A stretch of DNA of 64,000 nt from Ideonella dechloratans (GTDB lineage Bacteria; Pseudomonadota; Gammaproteobacteria; Burkholderiales; Burkholderiaceae_C): NCBI RefSeq assembly GCF_021049305.1, contig NZ_CP088081.1:2170001-2234000 (forward strand), read 5' to 3'. The notes under the pieces are model-generated. The model was not told the DNA's origin and searched no databases. It was given only the letters and a program-made list of their open reading frames with translations. Each line of letters opens with the position of its first letter. Position 1 is the first letter of the stretch. The translations under genes were made by a program, and so were the position numbers. Of this stretch, positions 49,859-58,953 are shown one piece after another.

Positions 49859-50731
49859 TTGAGACCCCTGCTGCAACGCGCACTGCTCTCCTTGAGCCTT
49901 CTGACCGGCATCGCCAGCGCCCAGGCTGCGACGGATGACATCCTCAGCCACCGCTGCATGACCGTGGCCCCCGAAGCCAGCGAGCGGGCCCGCATCGATG
50001 AGCGGCTGATGAGCTTTCTGCGGGAGCGCCACGCCCGCGGCCTGGCCACCGCCCGCAATCCCGGCTCGGTGACGGTCCCGGTCTGGTTCCATGTGATCAA
50101 CCAGGGCAGCGGAGCCGCCAACGGCGACGTGCCGCAGAGCCAGATCGATGACCAGATCACCGTGCTGAATGCCGCCTACGCCAGCACCCCCTTCCGGTTC
50201 ACGCTGGCAGCCGTGGACCGCACCACCAACGCCGCCTGGTTCGCCATGACCCCGGGCAGCACGGCCGAAAACCAGGCCAAGAAGGCGCTGCGCCAGGGCG
50301 GCGCGGAAACGCTGAACCTGTACTCCGCCAACCCGAGTGGCGGCCTGCTGGGCTGGGCGACCTTCCCTTCGGATTACAGCCGCGCGCCGACACAGGATGG
50401 CGTGGTGGTGCTGTACAGCAGCGTGCCAGGAGGCGGCGCCGCCCCCTACGACGAAGGCGACACCGGCACGCACGAGATCGGCCATTGGCTGGGCCTGTAC
50501 CACACCTTCCAAGGTGGCTGCACCGCTTCGGGCGACCAAGTCAATGACACGCCATCCGAGCGTTCAGCGGCCTACGGCTGCCCCACCGGGCGTGACAGCT
50601 GCCGCCGCAAGGCAGGCTTGGACCCGATCACCAACTTCATGGACTACACCGACGACGCCTGCATGAACCAGTTCACCTCAGGCCAGGTCGCGCGCATGGA
50701 CCAGATGCACCTGCAGTACCGCAGCAACTGA
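49859..50731 (+). CDS. Secreted zinc metalloprotease, M43 (pappalysin/cytophagalysin) type
   Basis: Predicted exported protease of 290 residues. A signal peptide is clear: [20 protein letters not shown] with cleavage near SAQA-ATD. The catalytic motif [11 protein letters not shown] (about 205-215) is the metzincin HExxHxxGxxH, and [16 protein letters not shown] (about 261-276) supplies the Met-turn and fits family M43. The start is a TTG codon preceded by AGAGGGAG at good spacing; no better in-frame ATG exists before the signal peptide. Four late cysteines may form two disulfides. The gene stands alone between rpsO and tsaD. Substrate unknown. Confidence 0.9.
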   Translation: MRPLLQRALLSLSLLTGIASAQAATDDILSHRCMTVAPEASERARIDERLMSFLRERHARGLATARNPGSVTVPVWFHVINQGSGAANGDVPQSQIDDQITVLNAAYASTPFRFTLAAVDRTTNAAWFAMTPGSTAENQAKKALRQGGAETLNLYSANPSGGLLGWATFPSDYSRAPTQDGVVVLYSSVPGGGAAPYDEGDTGTHEIGHWLGLYHTFQGGCTASGDQVNDTPSERSAAYGCPTGRDSCRRKAGLDPITNFMDYTDDACMNQFTSGQVARMDQMHLQYRSN

Positions 50732-50751
50732 GCGACAGCGGCCGGGGCCGA

Positions 50752-51813
50752 TCAGGCGTCGGCCAAGTCCCAGCGCGGACGCACCTCGAAACTGTAGGCA
50801 CGCGAAGGCTGCACCAGCCCCGCCTGCCAGCGCATGGCGGCCGCCAGCGCGATCATCGCGCCGTTGTCGGTGCACAGCGCCAGTTCGGGATAATGAACGC
50901 GCCAGCGCCGGCGCGCCGCCACAGCGTCCAGCTGAGCGCGCAATGCACGGTTCGCGCTGACGCCGCCCGCCACCACCAGCCGGTTCAGCCCGGTGGCCTT
51001 CATCGCCTTGATGGACTTCTGCACCAGCACATCCACGATGGCTGCCTGGGCGCTGGCCGCGAGATCCGCCCGCGCGGCATCCGACGGATCAGGCCCCATT
51101 TTCTGCAGCGTCGTCATCACCGCCGTCTTCAGCCCGGCAAAAGAAAAATCCAGATTGGGTTGGTGCAGCAAAGGCCGTGGCAAGGCAAAGGCGTCGGCCC
51201 GCCCACTTTCTGCCAAACGGGCCAGCGCCGGCCCGCCCGGGTAGCCCAGCCCCAGCAGCTTGGCTGATTTGTCGAAGGCTTCGCCTGCGGCGTCGTCGAT
51301 GGTTTCACCCAAAAGCTCATACGAGCCCACGCCATCCACGCGCATCAGTTGCGTGTGCCCACCGGACACCAGCAGGGCCACAAAAGGAAACTCCGGCGGA
51401 TCGGCGGACAAGAAGGGAGAAAGCAGATGCCCCTCCAGGTGATGCACAGGCAAGGTGGGCCGGCCCAGCGCCGCCGCCAGGGACGTGGCGATGCCGGCCC
51501 CCACTAGCAGCGCCCCCGCCAGCCCCGGCCCCTGGGTGTAGGCCACGGCATCCACATCCTTCAATTCGACCCCGGCCGCGCGCAAAGCCTCGCGCGCCAA
51601 GGGAATCGCACGCCGCACATGATCACGCGAGGCCAGTTCCGGCACCACGCCGCCATAGGCCTGGTGCATCTGGATTTGGCTGTGCAAGGCCTGCCCCAGC
51701 AGTTGCGGCACCCCGGCGGGGCCGCAGCGCACCACCGCCACACCGGTTTCATCGCAGGAGGATTCGAATCCCAGCACCAGGGCGGAGGCAGTGACTGTCA
51801 CGAAATTTCGCAA
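50752..51813 (-). CDS. tsaD: tRNA threonylcarbamoyladenosine synthase subunit TsaD
   Basis: Transfers the threonylcarbamoyl group to A37 of ANN-decoding tRNAs with TsaB and TsaE. The ASKHA-fold protein has [14 protein letters not shown] at the start, the metal-binding [11 protein letters not shown] (about 120), [10 protein letters not shown], and [10 protein letters not shown]. Length is about 349-353 residues. The start is uncertain: a TTG at 51813 and a GTG at 51801 are both in frame, neither with a clear ribosome site, and the sequence CGAAATTTCG there is a 10-bp palindrome. It is convergent with the protease gene (20 bases between stops). Confidence 0.96.
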   Translation of the reverse strand: MRNFVTVTASALVLGFESSCDETGVAVVRCGPAGVPQLLGQALHSQIQMHQAYGGVVPELASRDHVRRAIPLAREALRAAGVELKDVDAVAYTQGPGLAGALLVGAGIATSLAAALGRPTLPVHHLEGHLLSPFLSADPPEFPFVALLVSGGHTQLMRVDGVGSYELLGETIDDAAGEAFDKSAKLLGLGYPGGPALARLAESGRADAFALPRPLLHQPNLDFSFAGLKTAVMTTLQKMGPDPSDAARADLAASAQAAIVDVLVQKSIKAMKATGLNRLVVAGGVSANRALRAQLDAVAARRRWRVHYPELALCTDNGAMIALAAAMRWQAGLVQPSRAYSFEVRPRWDLADA

Positions 51814-51840
51814 TTTGCTTGATCGAGGGCTAGCATATTG

Positions 51841-51856
51841 TCACCAAAACTGGTGA
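51841..51856. promoter_or_regulatory. Inverted repeat between tsaD and the small unknown gene
   Basis: TCACCA-AAAC-TGGTGA is a perfect 6-bp inverted repeat in the divergent intergenic region, 28 bases beyond the tsaD start and 66 before the ATG at 51923. It could be an operator or an RNA hairpin in the small gene's leader. No further evidence. Confidence 0.35.
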
Positions 51857-51922
51857 GAATCAGCGCGTTGTGTATCGATGAGGGCGTCACAAACGCCCCA
51901 CCCTTCCGAGGACGTTGGGACC

Positions 51923-52186
51923 ATGAAGGAATACAAGATCACGGCTTGGCCCGATTTGCCCGCTGAGTTTCGCCGAACCGCCTACCGGCGCATGGTGAGC
52001 GAGCTCTCGCAGCGCTATGTCACCGAAACCCACTTGCAGAAGTGCACCGGCGCGTCGGCCCACGATGTCACCCGCCTGCTCAGCCATCTGAACACCTGCG
52101 AGTTGCTGGATGCACGGGAAGCCGAGGAAGAACTTCCCAAGCGCCGCCTCCTGAGCTGGCCTTTCCAACTGTTCGCCAGCCACTGA
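51923..52186 (+). CDS. Small conserved-looking protein of unknown function (87 aa)
   Basis: I do not recognise a named family. The 87-residue product starts MKEYKITAWPDLPAEFRRTA and is soluble and moderately basic at the start. Its middle (YRRMVSELSQRYVTETHLQK, then TGASAHDVTRLLSHLNTCEL) looks like three helices and could be a small winged-helix or helix-turn-helix fold; the last residues LLSWPFQLFASH are hydrophobic. The ATG at 51923 follows GGGACC at short spacing, and codon use is like its neighbours, so it is likely a real gene. It is divergent from tsaD and convergent with the isc locus, separated from fdx by a hairpin at 52193-52227. Confidence 0.75.
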   Translation: MKEYKITAWPDLPAEFRRTAYRRMVSELSQRYVTETHLQKCTGASAHDVTRLLSHLNTCELLDAREAEEELPKRRLLSWPFQLFASH

Positions 52187-52192
52187 CCCCCT

Positions 52193-52227
52193 TCAAAAGA
52201 CCGCCCTGCTCCCTGGAGCCCGGCGGT
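52193..52227. terminator. Bidirectional terminator at the end of the isc locus
   Basis: ACCGCC (52200-52205) pairs with GGCGGT (52222-52227), with an inner GCTCC/GGAGC stem. In the minus direction the hairpin is followed by CTTTTG, giving a short U-tract after fdx; in the plus direction TTTC follows. It serves the convergent ends of fdx and the 87-residue gene. Confidence 0.7.
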
Positions 52228-52235
52228 TTCTGGCA

Positions 52236-52574
52236 TCAGTGGTTCTCGCGTGCGTGGTTGATCGTGTACTTCGGGATCTCGATGGTCACATCCTCGGTCC
52301 CCACGATGGCCTGGCACGACAGCCGCGAGGTCGGCGTGAGCCCCCAGGCCTTGTCCAGCAGGTCTTCCTCGATCTCGTCAGGCTCCCCCAGGGAGCGGTA
52401 GCCCTGCTTCACCACCACATGGCAGGTGGTGCAGGCACAACTCATCTCGCAGGCATGTTCGATGGCGATGCCGTGGTCGAGCAAGGCTTCGCAGATGGAG
52501 GTGCCGGTGGGGGCCTCGATGTCACCGCCTTCGGGACACAGACTGGCGTGCGGCAGGATGTGGATGATCGGCAT
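52236..52574 (-). CDS. fdx: ISC system 2Fe-2S ferredoxin
   Basis: Adrenodoxin-type ferredoxin of 112 residues that supplies electrons for cluster assembly. The cysteine ligands are in CEMSCACTTCHVVV (C-x5-C-x2-C pattern) with the fourth in LSCQAIVG. The start MPIIHILPHASLCPEGG and the tail TIEIPKYTINHARE are those of Isc-type Fdx. It is the last gene of the GNAT-hscB-hscA-fdx unit, 23 bases after hscA. No iscX gene follows. Confidence 0.97.
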   Translation of the reverse strand: MPIIHILPHASLCPEGGDIEAPTGTSICEALLDHGIAIEHACEMSCACTTCHVVVKQGYRSLGEPDEIEEDLLDKAWGLTPTSRLSCQAIVGTEDVTIEIPKYTINHARENH

Positions 52575-52597
52575 GGTTGGTCCGGAAACGGTTCAGG

Positions 52598-54454
52598 TCA
52601 CAGGGCATCCAGCCGGCGCCCGGTCAGGGCCGCCTGGATGCCGCGGTTCATACGGGCAGCGGCAAAGGCCTCGGTCCCCTTGGCCAAAGCCTCCACCGCC
52701 GCGTTGATGGCTTCAGCTTGATCGCCGGTCTTGGCGCGTTGCAGGGCGTGCAGGAGGGTGTCGATGTCCGCTCTCTCGTCGGCGGACAGCAGATCGCCGT
52801 CGGCGGCCAAGGCCGCCTGGGTGGCCAGGGTCATGCGGTCCGCCTCCACCTGGGCCTCGCGCAGGGCCCGGGCCTGCATGTCGGCCTCGGCACTGGAGAA
52901 GCCCTCCTTGAGCATGCGGGCAATCTCCTCGTCGGCCAACCCATAGCTGGGCTTGACCTGCACCGTCGCTTCCACGCCGGACGTCTGCTCGCGCGCAGAC
53001 ACGCTCAGCAGGCCATCGGCATCGACCTGGAAGCTGACCCGGATGCGGGCCGCGCCGGCGGCCATCGGCGGAATGCCCCGCAGTTCGAAACGGGCCAGGG
53101 AGCGGCAATCGGACACCAGCTCGCGCTCGCCCTGCACGACGTGGATGGCCATCGCGGTCTGGCCATCCTTGAAGGTGGTGAAGTCCTGGGCCTTGGCCAC
53201 CGGGATGGTGGTGTTGCGCTCGATCACGCGTTCCACCAGTCCGCCCATGGTTTCCAGGCCCAGCGACAGCGGAATCACATCCAGCAGCAGCAGTTCGCCA
53301 TCGACCGCGTTGCCCGCCAGGGCGTTGGCCTGGATGGCGGCACCGAGTGCCACCACCTGATCCGGATCCAGATTGGTGAGCGGCGGCCGGCCGAAGAACT
53401 CGCCTACCGCCGTCTGCACCGCCGGCACGCGGGTCGAGCCGCCCACCATCACCACGCCCTTGACCTCGTCGCGCGTGACACGGGCGTCGCGCAGCACGCG
53501 ACGCACCGCCTGCAGGGTGCGGTCAATCAGGGGCCGGGTCAGCAGGTCGAACTGGGTGCGGCTGACCGACACGGTCAGCGCCTGCCCACCCACGGATGCA
53601 TGCAGTTCCACGACATCGGATGCCGTCAAGGCCTCCTTGGCTGCCCGGGCTGCCACCAGCAGGCCCCGCTTGTCCTGGGGCGTCTTGGGCACCACGGCAG
53701 TGGATTCGACCACCCAGTCGGCCAGGGCATGGTCGAAGTCATCGCCGCCCAGCGCTGCGTCTCCGCCGGTGGCCACCACCTCGAACACGCCACGCGACAG
53801 ACGCAGCAGGGAGATGTCGAAGGTGCCGCCACCCAGATCGTAGACCGCGTACAGGCCTTCCGAACCGTTGTCCAGGCCGTAGGCCACCGCGGCGGCGGTG
53901 GGTTCGTTGATCAGACGCAGCACGTTGAGGCCCGCCAGCTGGGCCGCGTCCTTGGTGGCCTGGCGTTGGGCATCATCGAAATAGGCCGGCACCGTGATGA
54001 CGGCACCGAAGATGTCGTCGTTGAAAGTGTCCTCCGCCCGGAAGCGCAGCGTGGCCAGGATCTCGGCGGACACCTCGACCGGCGTCTTCAGACCCTGCCG
54101 GGTCTGCAGGGCCACCATGCCCGGCTGATCGACGAAGTGGTAGGGCAACTTCTCGTGCCCGGCCACATCCGCCAGACGCCGCCCCATGAAGCGCTTGACC
54201 GACACGATGGTGTTCTCGGGGTCCTCGGCCTGGGCTGCGGCCGCGTCCCATCCGATCTGGCGCCCGCTGCCGTCCAGGTAGCGCACCACCGAAGGCAGCA
54301 TCACCCGCCCCTGCCCGTCGGGCAGGCACTCGGCCACGCCGTGGCGCAGGGAGGCCACCAGCGAATTGGTGGTCCCCAGGTCGATGCCGATCGCGATGCG
54401 ACGTTGGTGGGGATCCGGCGCCTGGCCGGGCTCGGAGATCTGCAGCAGTGCCAT
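52598..54454 (-). CDS. hscA: Fe-S protein assembly chaperone HscA
   Basis: Specialised Hsp70 that, with HscB, releases clusters from IscU; 618 residues. The ATPase domain shows [38 protein letters not shown] and [14 protein letters not shown]. The substrate-binding domain follows ([20 protein letters not shown]) and then a helical lid. It recognises the LPPVK motif that is present in the IscU of this window. It lies 8 bases after hscB. Confidence 0.97.
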   Translation of the reverse strand: MALLQISEPGQAPDPHQRRIAIGIDLGTTNSLVASLRHGVAECLPDGQGRVMLPSVVRYLDGSGRQIGWDAAAAQAEDPENTIVSVKRFMGRRLADVAGHEKLPYHFVDQPGMVALQTRQGLKTPVEVSAEILATLRFRAEDTFNDDIFGAVITVPAYFDDAQRQATKDAAQLAGLNVLRLINEPTAAAVAYGLDNGSEGLYAVYDLGGGTFDISLLRLSRGVFEVVATGGDAALGGDDFDHALADWVVESTAVVPKTPQDKRGLLVAARAAKEALTASDVVELHASVGGQALTVSVSRTQFDLLTRPLIDRTLQAVRRVLRDARVTRDEVKGVVMVGGSTRVPAVQTAVGEFFGRPPLTNLDPDQVVALGAAIQANALAGNAVDGELLLLDVIPLSLGLETMGGLVERVIERNTTIPVAKAQDFTTFKDGQTAMAIHVVQGERELVSDCRSLARFELRGIPPMAAGAARIRVSFQVDADGLLSVSAREQTSGVEATVQVKPSYGLADEEIARMLKEGFSSAEADMQARALREAQVEADRMTLATQAALAADGDLLSADERADIDTLLHALQRAKTGDQAEAINAAVEALAKGTEAFAAARMNRGIQAALTGRRLDAL

Positions 54455-54462
54455 GGGAAAAA

Positions 54463-54981
54463 TCAGGAATCCAGAGCTTCCAGCCGACGGTCGATGTCGG
54501 CCCGGAAGCGGTTCACGAACATCAGCGCGCGAACCTGTTGTGCCGCTGCGGCGGCATCGTGGGCCTGGTCGAGCAGACGTTCCAGCTCGGCCAGCATGCG
54601 TTGTTCTTCGGCAGCCACCAGACGGTCCAGCGCCTCGACGGCCGCGAGACCCGAGGCCTCATCCAGCGTCTCGCGCCACTCCATCTGCTGCATCAGGAAG
54701 CTGGCGGGCATGGCGGTGTTGTTCTCCGCCCCCACCTCGACCCCGGCGAGCTCGCACAGATAGCCGCCACGGGCCAGCGGGTCCTTCAGGCGTCGATAGG
54801 CCTCGTTCACGCGCACCGCCCACTGCATGGCCACCCGCTGGGCGGCCGCACCCTCGGCCGCAAAGCGGTCGGGATGAACCTGGGCCTGCAGCTCGCGCCA
54901 GCGCTGGTCCAGCGCCGCGCGGTCCAGCCGGAACTGCCGAGGCAGGCCGAACAGGGTGAAATCGTCGTCTTGCAGGTTCAT
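54463..54981 (-). CDS. hscB: Co-chaperone HscB
   Basis: J-domain co-chaperone of HscA, 172 residues. The N-terminal J-domain contains [20 protein letters not shown] and the HPD motif in [11 protein letters not shown]. The C-terminal IscU-binding helices follow ([20 protein letters not shown]). The start overlaps the acetyltransferase stop by 4 bases, so its translation is coupled to that gene. Confidence 0.95.
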   Translation of the reverse strand: MNLQDDDFTLFGLPRQFRLDRAALDQRWRELQAQVHPDRFAAEGAAAQRVAMQWAVRVNEAYRRLKDPLARGGYLCELAGVEVGAENNTAMPASFLMQQMEWRETLDEASGLAAVEALDRLVAAEEQRMLAELERLLDQAHDAAAAAQQVRALMFVNRFRADIDRRLEALDS

Positions 54982-55472
54982 GCCGAGAGTCGCTTTTCGT
55001 AGAACACCGACAAACCGTTGTCCGGATAGCCGGCAAACGGTCCCCGACGCGTGTAGCCACAGCGCTCGTAGAGACGAATCGCCTCGTGCTGGTCGCGTCC
55101 GGTCTCCAGCGTTGCAAGGGACAGGCCGGCCGCCAGCAGACGCTGCTCCAGCGTGCCGAGCACCTGCTCGGCGATGCGACGTCCCCGCACCGCGGGCAGC
55201 ACGAACATGCGCTTGATCTCGCCATACGGTTGGCCGGCGGTGTCCGGCTCACCCGGCATGCGACGGGTCGCGCCACACCCCACCAGCCGGCCGTCCAGCT
55301 CCGCCACCAGAAAGTCCACCTCCGGTGCCAGCAGCGCGGCCACATCGAGGATGTGGTTGTCTTCCGGCGCGTACAGACTGCCCAGGTAGGCATCCAGCGC
55401 ATCCAGCAGGGCCACCACCTCGGGTCGGTCGGCTCGTTCGGGACGGATCAGGAGGGCGGAATCAGAAGACAT
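54978..55472 (-). CDS. GNAT-family N-acetyltransferase within the isc locus
   Basis: Predicted acetyl-CoA-dependent acyltransferase of 164 residues. GNAT motif A is seen as EIKRMFVLPAVRGRRIAEQV, with the acetyl-CoA loop in RGRRIAE; motif B is LETGRDQHEAIRLYERCGYT. A substrate cannot be named. The ATG at 55472 is chosen; a TTG two codons upstream is the alternative. Neither has a ribosome site, and an intrinsic terminator ends only about 15 bases before the ATG. It overlaps hscB by 4 bases. Placement between iscA and hscB suggests either co-regulation or a filler insertion. Confidence 0.88.
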   Translation of the reverse strand: MSSDSALLIRPERADRPEVVALLDALDAYLGSLYAPEDNHILDVAALLAPEVDFLVAELDGRLVGCGATRRMPGEPDTAGQPYGEIKRMFVLPAVRGRRIAEQVLGTLEQRLLAAGLSLATLETGRDQHEAIRLYERCGYTRRGPFAGYPDNGLSVFYEKRLSA

Positions 55473-55486
55473 CGACAAGCAGAGAC

Positions 55487-55518
55487 AATAAAAAGGCGCG
55501 GCCCTGAGGCGCCGCGCC
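55487..55518 (-). terminator. Intrinsic terminator inside the isc locus (after iscA)
   Basis: In the minus direction GGCGCGGC (55518-55511) pairs perfectly with GCCGCGCC (55502-55495) around a GCCTCAGG loop, followed by TTTTTATT. This is a textbook Rho-independent terminator. It lies about 60 bases after iscA and about 15 before the acetyltransferase ATG, leaving no room for a normal promoter and leader. Confidence 0.85.
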
Positions 55519-55576
55519 GATGACCTGGGGCCGACATTGTCGGCGAAACCCGCAGCCGTCCGAGCGACGGCCTGCC

Positions 55577-55900
55577 TCAGATGCGGAAGGACTCCCCGCA
55601 GCCGCAGCGGTCCTTCTCGCGCGGATTGTGGAACTTGAAGCCTTCGTTGAGCCCTTCGCGAACGAAGTCGAGCTCGGTGCCGTCGATGTAGGGCAGGCTC
55701 TTGGGATCCACCAGCACCTTCACGCCGTGCTCTTCGAAGACGATGTCCTCCGGCGCCACCTCATCGGCGTACTCCAGCTTGTAGGCCAGCCCGGAGCAGC
55801 CGGTGGTCTTGACCCCGAGCCGCACCCCCACACCCTTGCCGCGGCGGCTCAGGTAGCGGGTGACGTGCCGGGCAGCGGCTTCGGTGAGCGTGACAGACAT
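55577..55900 (-). CDS. iscA: Iron-sulfur cluster assembly protein IscA
   Basis: A-type carrier of 107 residues that delivers Fe-S clusters to apoproteins. The three conserved cysteines are in [14 protein letters not shown] and [11 protein letters not shown] at the C-terminus. The start [20 protein letters not shown] is typical. It follows iscU by 4 bases. Confidence 0.97.
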   Translation of the reverse strand: MSVTLTEAAARHVTRYLSRRGKGVGVRLGVKTTGCSGLAYKLEYADEVAPEDIVFEEHGVKVLVDPKSLPYIDGTELDFVREGLNEGFKFHNPREKDRCGCGESFRI

Positions 55901-55904
55901 GGCT

Positions 55905-56306
55905 TCAGTCCACCTTCTCCGCGCTGCCAGCCTTGGCGCGGTAATCGTCCACCGCGGCCTTGATGGCGTCCTCGGCCAGGATGGAGCAGTGGATCTTGAC
56001 CGGCGGCAGCGCCAGTTCCTCGGCGATCTGGGTGTTCTTGATCTCCAGCGCCTGGTCCAGCGTCTTACCCTTGACCCATTCGGTCACCAGCGAGCTCGAT
56101 GCGATGGCCGAACCGCAGCCGTAGGTCTTGAAGCGGGCATCCTCGATCAGACCGGTGCTGGGGTTGACCTTGATCTGAAGCTTCATCACGTCGCCGCAGG
56201 CCGGTGCGCCCACCATGCCGGTGCCCACCGTGTCGTCACCCTTGTCGAAGCTGCCCACATTGCGGGGGTGTTCGTAGTGGTCGATGACCTTGTCGCTGTA
56301 TGCCAT
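55905..56306 (-). CDS. iscU: Fe-S cluster scaffold protein IscU
   Basis: Scaffold on which 2Fe-2S clusters are built, 133 residues. Ligand cysteines are in [24 protein letters not shown] and [12 protein letters not shown]. The HscA-recognition motif LPPVK (about residue 99-103) is intact. It starts [20 protein letters not shown]. It lies 32 bases after iscS and 4 before iscA. Confidence 0.98.
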   Translation of the reverse strand: MAYSDKVIDHYEHPRNVGSFDKGDDTVGTGMVGAPACGDVMKLQIKVNPSTGLIEDARFKTYGCGSAIASSSLVTEWVKGKTLDQALEIKNTQIAEELALPPVKIHCSILAEDAIKAAVDDYRAKAGSAEKVD

Positions 56307-56338
56307 GTTGCTAACTCCTGAACTTCAAGGTGCAGCGC

Positions 56339-57559
56339 TCAGTGCGCGCTCCACTGGATGGTCGACAGATCGATGCCGTCGCGGTACATGTCCCACAGCG
56401 GGGACAGCTCGCGCAGCTTGGCCACGCGGTCCTTCAGCGTGGCGATGGCGTAGTCGATCTCTTCTTCGGTCGTGAAACGGCCGATGGTCATGCGCAGGGA
56501 CGAGTGCGCCAGCTCATCACTGCGGCCCAGGGCGCGCAGCACGTAGCTGGGCTCCAGGCTGGCCGAGGTGCAGGCCGAACCCGAGGACACCGCCAGGCCC
56601 TTGACGCCCATGATCAGCGACTCGCCCTCGACGTAGTTGAACGAGATGTTCAGGTTGTGCGGCACCCGGCGGCTCAGGTCACCGTTGATGAAGACCTGCT
56701 CGATCTCGGTCAGGCCCTTGACCAGGCGCTCGTGCAGCGCACGGATGCGCGGCAGTTCGGTGGCCATCTCTTCCTTGGCGATGCGGTAAGCCTCGCCCAT
56801 GCCGACGATCTGGTGCGTGGGCAGCGTGCCCGAGCGCAGACCGCGCTCATGACCGCCGCCGTGCATCTGGGCCTCCAGGCGCACGCGGGGCTTGCGGCGC
56901 ACGTACAGCGCACCGATGCCCTTGGGGCCATAGCTCTTGTGCGAGGCCAGGCTCATCAGGTCGATGGGCAGGGTCTTGACGTCGATCTCGACTTTGCCGG
57001 TGGCCTGCGCCGCATCCACATGGAAGAGCACGCCATGCTCACGGCAGATCGCGCCCAGGGCCGGGATGTCCTGGATCACGCCGATCTCGTTGTTCACGAA
57101 CATGACCGAGGCCAGGATGGTGTCGGGCCGGATGGCGGCCTTGAAGGCCTCCAGATCCAGCAGGCCATCGGGCTGCACGTCCAGGTAGGTCACCTCGAAG
57201 CCCTGGCGCTCCAGTTCACGCATGGTGTCCAGGATGGCCTTGTGCTCGGTCTTGACGGTGATGAGGTGCTTGCCCTTGTCCTGGTAGAAGTGGGCCGCGC
57301 CCTTCAGCGCCAGGTTGTCGGATTCGGTCGCGCCGCTGGTCCAGACGATCTCGCGCGGATCCGCGCCGATCAGGTCGGCCACCTGCTGGCGGGCCTTCTC
57401 CACCGCTTCCTCGGCTTCCCAGCCCCACGCATGGCTGCGCGACGCGGGGTTGCCGAAGTGCTCCCTCAGCCAGGGAATCATGGCGTCCACCACGCGGGGG
57501 TCCACCGGGGTGGTGGCGCCATAGTCCATGTAGATCGGGAAATGCGGGGTCATGTCCAT
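56339..57559 (-). CDS. iscS: Cysteine desulfurase IscS
   Basis: PLP enzyme of 406 residues that takes sulfur from cysteine for Fe-S clusters, tRNA thiolation and other uses. The start [20 protein letters not shown] (57559) is chosen. The PLP-lysine is in [16 protein letters not shown] and the persulfide cysteine in [20 protein letters not shown]. It follows iscR after a 99-base gap and precedes iscU. Confidence 0.98.
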   Translation of the reverse strand: MDMTPHFPIYMDYGATTPVDPRVVDAMIPWLREHFGNPASRSHAWGWEAEEAVEKARQQVADLIGADPREIVWTSGATESDNLALKGAAHFYQDKGKHLITVKTEHKAILDTMRELERQGFEVTYLDVQPDGLLDLEAFKAAIRPDTILASVMFVNNEIGVIQDIPALGAICREHGVLFHVDAAQATGKVEIDVKTLPIDLMSLASHKSYGPKGIGALYVRRKPRVRLEAQMHGGGHERGLRSGTLPTHQIVGMGEAYRIAKEEMATELPRIRALHERLVKGLTEIEQVFINGDLSRRVPHNLNISFNYVEGESLIMGVKGLAVSSGSACTSASLEPSYVLRALGRSDELAHSSLRMTIGRFTTEEEIDYAIATLKDRVAKLRELSPLWDMYRDGIDLSTIQWSAH

Positions 57560-57658
57560 GATGAGTCTTCTTGATGGCGCAGCCACGGCCCACCCACCGG
57601 CGGCCGCCCTGCCCTGACGAAACAAGCAGCGTGAATGAGTGAGAAAAACGCCGTGGGC

Positions 57659-58192
57659 TTACTTGGAAAAGGCGTTGCCCAGGGCGAACACCGAATTCGG
57701 CGCGGTGACCTTGATGGGCTTGACCACCGGCACGGAGGAGATCGCGCGCTTGACCGGCGCCTCCTCGATGGTCACGCCCTTGGCGAGCTGGTCGTCCACG
57801 AGCTTGCGCAGGTTGATCGAATCCAGATACTCGATCATCTTGGCGTTCAGGTTGGCCCAGAGCTCATGGGTCATGCAGCGACCGATGTCGTCGCCCATGC
57901 AGTTTTCCTTGCCACCGCAGCCGGTGGCGCCGATGGGCTCGTCCACCGCCACGATGATGTCGGCCACGCTGATTTCCTCGGCCTTGCGGCCCAGGGAATA
58001 ACCTCCGCCCGGACCACGGGTGCTTTCCACCAGCTCGTGGCGGCGCAGCTTGCCGAACAGCTGCTCCAGGTAGGACAGAGAGATCTGCTGGCGCTGACTG
58101 ATGGCAGCCAGCGCAACCGGCCCGTTGGTGGACCGCAGGGCCAGATCGATCATCGCCGTGACGGCGAAACGGCCTTTGGTGGTCAGACGCAT
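57659..58192 (-). CDS. iscR: Fe-S-responsive transcriptional regulator IscR
   Basis: Rrf2-family regulator of 177 residues that represses the isc operon when it holds a 2Fe-2S cluster. The winged helix-turn-helix starts MRLTTKGRFAVTAMIDLAL and includes ISLSYLEQLFGKLRRHELVE. Cluster ligands are the cysteines of TGCGGKENCMGDDIGRCMTH and the following His; the spacing between the second and third Cys is two residues longer than in E. coli. It is first in the isc operon and its own promoter carries two IscR-like sites, so it should autorepress. Confidence 0.97.
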   Translation of the reverse strand: MRLTTKGRFAVTAMIDLALRSTNGPVALAAISQRQQISLSYLEQLFGKLRRHELVESTRGPGGGYSLGRKAEEISVADIIVAVDEPIGATGCGGKENCMGDDIGRCMTHELWANLNAKMIEYLDSINLRKLVDDQLAKGVTIEEAPVKRAISSVPVVKPIKVTAPNSVFALGNAFSK

Positions 58193-58311
58193 GTGAATCT
58201 CCTGTCAACTCGGTTGGCGATCGGGCTACCGCACCATGCCGCAGCACCGCTGAACAGCGGCCTCGCCGGCCCGCCCCCACAAGCTGGGGAAGGGTCAACC
58301 CTCGGGCTATC

Positions 58312-58356
58312 CCGAGTGTTTTGGTCAATTATATACGAAGCCGAGTCTTTTAGTCG
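58312..58356 (-). promoter_or_regulatory. iscR promoter with two tandem IscR type-1-like operators
   Basis: On the minus strand CGACTAAAAGACTCGG (58356-58341) and TGACCAAAACACTCGG (58327-58312) each match 14 of 16 core positions of the type-1 IscR site (YGACTRWWWYAGTCRR). Their centres are 29 bases apart. Between them is TATAAT (58333-58328), a perfect -10. The upstream site covers the -35 region and the downstream site covers the start of transcription. A CTCGGG-CTAT-CCCGAG hairpin (58301-58316) opens the leader. The remaining 260 bases between iscR and the phosphatase gene hold nothing else I can support. Confidence 0.75.
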
Positions 58357-58452
58357 AGATTGACGGCGACAAGTTCCCAGCCCCTTCGACAGGCGCAGTT
58401 CCACCGGCAAAAAGCAAGATCGTCGCCAGCGTGGAAACGCTGTCTCGGACCG

Positions 58453-58926
58453 TCACACGCCCGTCATGGGCAGCTGGTCCAGGAAGTTCCGGCAAGCCAG
58501 CTCGATCATGTCGAGCACCTGCTCAAAACCTTGGGCGCCCCCGTAGTAGGGGTCGGGCACCTCGCGCAGCGGGTGATCGGGCGCGAAGTCCATCAACAGA
58601 CGGACGCGCGACCGCAGCGCAGGAGGACATTGTGCCTTGAGCGCGACCAGATGGCTGCGGTCCAGCGCCAGCAGCCAGTCGAATTGGGAGAAGTCCGCCA
58701 ATCCGACCTGTCGGGCTCGCAAACCACTCAGGTCCAGACCACGGCGCGCGGCATGGGCCTGCGAGCGGTGGTCCGGCGGCTCGCCCACGTGGTAGTCGGC
58801 CACCCCGGCGGAATCGACCTCGATGCGATCGCTCCAGCCCCGCTGGGCCACCTGCTGGCGCAGCACGGCCTCACCGGTGGGCGAGCGGCAGATGTTGCCC
58901 GTGCAGACGAAGAGAACGCGGATCAC
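58453..58926 (-). CDS. Low-molecular-weight protein tyrosine phosphatase
   Basis: Cytoplasmic phosphatase of 157 residues. The P-loop VCTGNICRSPTGEAVL at the N-terminus (C-x5-R-S) and the general-acid Asp in VPDPYYGGAQGFEQV near residue 126 are complete. The protein starts MIRVLFVCTGNICRS. It lies 27 bases after uvrB and is probably read with it. In other bacteria such enzymes act on tyrosine kinases of capsule export, but no such genes are here, so the target is unknown. Confidence 0.95.
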   Translation of the reverse strand: MIRVLFVCTGNICRSPTGEAVLRQQVAQRGWSDRIEVDSAGVADYHVGEPPDHRSQAHAARRGLDLSGLRARQVGLADFSQFDWLLALDRSHLVALKAQCPPALRSRVRLLMDFAPDHPLREVPDPYYGGAQGFEQVLDMIELACRNFLDQLPMTGV

Positions 58927-58953
58927 AGGCCCCCCTCCGATCGCGCGCCGGCC

